A DNA stretch of 6,640 nt from an uncultured Eubacteriales bacterium (GTDB lineage: Bacteria; Bacillota; Clostridia; Peptostreptococcales; Anaerovoracaceae), in NCBI GenBank assembly GCA_902772685.1, contig CACYBO010000079.1, forward strand, positions 1 through 6,640. The letters run 5' to 3'. The notes below the pieces were generated by a model. That model had not been told where the DNA came from. It did no database searches and saw only the letters and a program-made list of their open reading frames with translations. Position numbers and translations under genes: made by a program. Of the stretch, positions 4,762 to 6,640 are shown one piece after another; the stretch's first letter is position 1; each line of letters starts with the position of its first letter.

Positions 4762-5802
4762 ATGAAGAAATGGAAATCGATCCTGGCTATCACGGTTGCC
4801 GTGCTTACAATGATGATCATGACGGCATGCGGAGGAGACACTTCATCAGATTCTGACCAGAACGGACCGACGGACAGCGGTGCAGTATTTGCGACGCAGG
4901 ACCTGTCGGACTGCTGTACGGTCTCAAAGGCAGAGGGATTCTATGAAGAATACATGCCTGACATTGATATTGAGACATTCAACGCCGGCAGGGACATCAA
5001 CAACGCATTAAAAGCGCAGAGCGCTGACATCGGCGGCGCCTTTGGTATCGTGCCGGTAGCGGTCGGCCTGACCAGCGGCATAGATTACAAAGTCGTTTAC
5101 ATCGCGACCCGGATTCAGGGAACAGAAGGACTCGTGGCCAAGGAAGATTCCGGCATCAATTCAGTCGCGGACCTCAAAGGCAAGAAGGTCGGCTATACGT
5201 CAGCTTCTTCCGGACACTACGGAATCCTGTGCGCACTGCAGGACGCGGGGATGACTGTTGACGATGTCGAACTCATCGACATGGATCCGGACGCCATCAA
5301 TTCCGCATGGCAGAGAGGCGATATCGATGTAGCCTACACATGGAACCCGACACTGATCAACCTGAAGAATTCAGGCGGCAAAGTCATCCTGACTGTTGAG
5401 GACCTGGCGGAGAACGGTCACGCAACATATAACTTCTATGTTGTAAGATCAGACTACGCCGAGGCAAATCCTGACCAGGTGGTCGCCTTCATCAAGGGCG
5501 TACAGAAAGGCGCGCAGCTCTACAAGGATAAGCCGGATGCGGCAAAGGCAGCAGCGGCTGAACGGCTTGAGCTCACCGAAGAGGAAATCAACGAGCAGAT
5601 GACCGACATCTATCCGACGATCGATGAGCAGATGAGCGACGACTGCTTCGGAAGCGACAACGCAGCCAAGAATCTCCTGCAGGTCGCTGAGTTCCTTAAG
5701 GATGCTGGACAGATCGACGACGCCAAGGATCTTGAGTTCTTCAAGAGCAAAATCGATACGACTTATCTCGAGCAGGCTATGAAAGAACTCGAAGCAGAGT
5801 AA
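4762..5802 (+). CDS. Lipoprotein solute-binding protein of a taurine/sulfonate-type ABC importer (TauA-like)
   Basis: A 346-residue extracytoplasmic receptor that delivers substrate to the permease. The N-terminus is a lipoprotein signal: KKWK, a hydrophobic core, and MTAC with lipidated C23, then a polar Gly/Ser/Asp linker to about residue 40. The mature part is a two-lobed periplasmic-binding fold (NMT1/SsuA-like). Stretches typical of TauA are AGRDINNALKAQSADIGGAF (75-94), SVADLKGKKVGYTSASSGHY (134-153) and AWQRGDIDVAYTWNP (182-196); AWQRGDID is the clearest TauA resemblance. The loop after the first strand carries a Cys pair, C51-C52, where TauA has different residues, so the ligand may differ from taurine. 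The C-terminal part is rich in Glu, Asp and Lys. Strong ribosome binding site and an upstream hairpin fit the excess of binding protein usual in such systems. Nitrate, thiamine-precursor and aliphatic sulfonate receptors share the fold. Confidence 0.9.
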   Translation: MKKWKSILAITVAVLTMMIMTACGGDTSSDSDQNGPTDSGAVFATQDLSDCCTVSKAEGFYEEYMPDIDIETFNAGRDINNALKAQSADIGGAFGIVPVAVGLTSGIDYKVVYIATRIQGTEGLVAKEDSGINSVADLKGKKVGYTSASSGHYGILCALQDAGMTVDDVELIDMDPDAINSAWQRGDIDVAYTWNPTLINLKNSGGKVILTVEDLAENGHATYNFYVVRSDYAEANPDQVVAFIKGVQKGAQLYKDKPDAAKAAAAERLELTEEEINEQMTDIYPTIDEQMSDDCFGSDNAAKNLLQVAEFLKDAGQIDDAKDLEFFKSKIDTTYLEQAMKELEAE

Positions 5803-5840
5803 ATACACATTAACAGAATCAGGAAAGACAATCTGAGACT

Positions 5841-6620
5841 ATGAACGACAATACTGTAATGTCAGTAAAAAACGTCAGCGTCAAATACAAGGGTGCCAAT
5901 GATTCCGCGGAGACATTGGCGCTCGAAAATGTCAATCTTGACGTGAACGACGGCGATTTCGTATGCATACTGGGGCCATCCGGCTGCGGCAAAAGCACGC
6001 TCCTCAATGTAATGGGAGGGCTTCTGGAAGCGACCGAGGGTTCTGTTGAGATGCTCGGTGAAGCGGTGCGGGGAGTCGATCCCAAGAGAGCCATCGTGTT
6101 TCAGCAGCCGACTCTTTACCCGTGGATGGACGTGTACAGCAATATCGCCTTCGGACCAAATGTGAGAGGCATCAAGTCCGAGGAAACTGACAGAAGGACA
6201 AAAGAATACATCGAACTCGTAGGCCTGGAGGATTTTGCGCACTCCAAACCGTACGAGCTTTCGGGCGGAATGAGACAGAGAGCGGCGCTGGCGAGGGCCC
6301 TCGTCAACGACCCTGTTCTGATTCTGCTGGATGAGCCGTTCGGCGCGCTGGACGCCTTTACCAGGACGACCATGCAGGACCTCATCCGCAAAGTCTGGAA
6401 GAGCACCAAGTGCTCCGCGGTCATGATCACGCATGACGTGGATGAAGCGCTGTCGCTCGCCACCCGGGTGATCACTATGTCCGCGCTTCCGGGGACCATC
6501 ATCAAGGAGTTCGATGTGAACTTTACGAATTACGCAGAAGACAGCGAGGAGGACTTCCGCTACACGAAGGAGTATCTGGATCTCCGTAGGGAAGTGCTGC
6601 ATCTGATCAAGCAGAAATAG
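5841..6620 (+). CDS. ABC transporter ATP-binding protein, nitrate/sulfonate/taurine type (TauB/SsuB-like)
   Basis: A 259-residue cytosolic ATPase that powers the importer as a dimer. All catalytic motifs are intact: Walker A GPSGCGKST (45-53), Q-loop Q88 in VFQQPTLYPWMDV, signature LSGGMRQR (140-147), Walker B ILLDEP with D164 and E165, D-loop GALD (168-171) and switch H198. LYPWMDVYSNIAFG after the Q-loop and DEPFGALDAFTR are typical of the SsuB/TauB/NrtD group. The C-terminal 35 residues are charged, as in relatives. The start at 5841 is 38 bases after the binding protein stop. AGGAAAG lies 13 bases upstream, further than ideal, so initiation may be modest; the ATG at 5859 has no better site. 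Confidence 0.92.
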   Translation: MNDNTVMSVKNVSVKYKGANDSAETLALENVNLDVNDGDFVCILGPSGCGKSTLLNVMGGLLEATEGSVEMLGEAVRGVDPKRAIVFQQPTLYPWMDVYSNIAFGPNVRGIKSEETDRRTKEYIELVGLEDFAHSKPYELSGGMRQRAALARALVNDPVLILLDEPFGALDAFTRTTMQDLIRKVWKSTKCSAVMITHDVDEALSLATRVITMSALPGTIIKEFDVNFTNYAEDSEEDFRYTKEYLDLRREVLHLIKQK

Positions 6621-6621
6621 G

Positions 6622-6640
6622 ATGAAACAGTCTGCAGAAA
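6622..6640 (+). CDS. Possible start of a further operon gene, truncated by the window edge
   Basis: An ATG lies 1 base after the ATPase stop codon (TAG-G-ATG) and reads MKQSAE before the window ends. This tight spacing is typical of translationally coupled genes. No clear Shine-Dalgarno is seen beyond an AGG abutting the ATG. Six codons are far too few to name a product, and chance is possible. No terminator is visible after the ATPase gene in the 20 bases available. Confidence 0.35.

Overview
This 6.6-kb window looks like chromosomal DNA of a moderately GC-rich member of the Firmicutes, most likely class Clostridia. That placement is inferred from gene content: a free-standing corrinoid methionine synthase activation protein, an HD-domain class II CCA enzyme, a lipoprotein solute-binding protein, and mostly strong AGGAG-type ribosome binding sites. 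No rRNA or other taxonomic marker is present. No mobile element, tRNA, CRISPR array or phage gene was seen. Every gene recognised belongs to a known family, so the novelty is in how the genes are arranged and controlled.

Left part (1-2358). Bases 1-190 contain no secure gene: one possible truncated minus-strand ORF, a 10-bp direct repeat and a weak hairpin. A minus-strand gene then encodes a tRNA nucleotidyltransferase/poly(A) polymerase family protein, probably the CCA-adding enzyme. Divergent from it is a plus-strand gene for a small protein with the vitamin B12-dependent methionine synthase activation fold and a C-terminal cluster of four cysteines. The roughly 40-bp gap carries two near-consensus sigma-A promoters back to back. 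Their -35 boxes overlap in one 15-bp palindrome, and each predicted transcript starts at or within a few bases of its start codon, so both mRNAs may be leaderless.

Middle part (2359-3918). A minus-strand NAD(P)-dependent aldehyde dehydrogenase converges on the B12 gene with only 6 bp between the stop codons. Its intrinsic terminator lies inside the last codons of the B12 gene. The aldehyde dehydrogenase diverges from a transport operon. In the divergent region each side has a good promoter and their -10 boxes overlap, so only one can be occupied at a time. A 14-bp inverted repeat next to the -35 box of the transport promoter is a candidate operator for both.

Right part (3919-6640). Three plus-strand genes form an ABC importer of the nitrate/sulfonate/taurine type, in the order permease, lipoprotein binding protein, ATPase. 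The binding protein most resembles TauA, which suggests uptake of taurine or another small organosulfonate. A hairpin lies between permease and binding protein genes. A further ORF begins 1 base after the ATPase stop and runs off the window, so the operon may continue. A working model, which is inference, is that the importer brings in a sulfonate or related compound and the divergent aldehyde dehydrogenase handles an aldehyde derived from it, with mutually exclusive promoters setting the balance.
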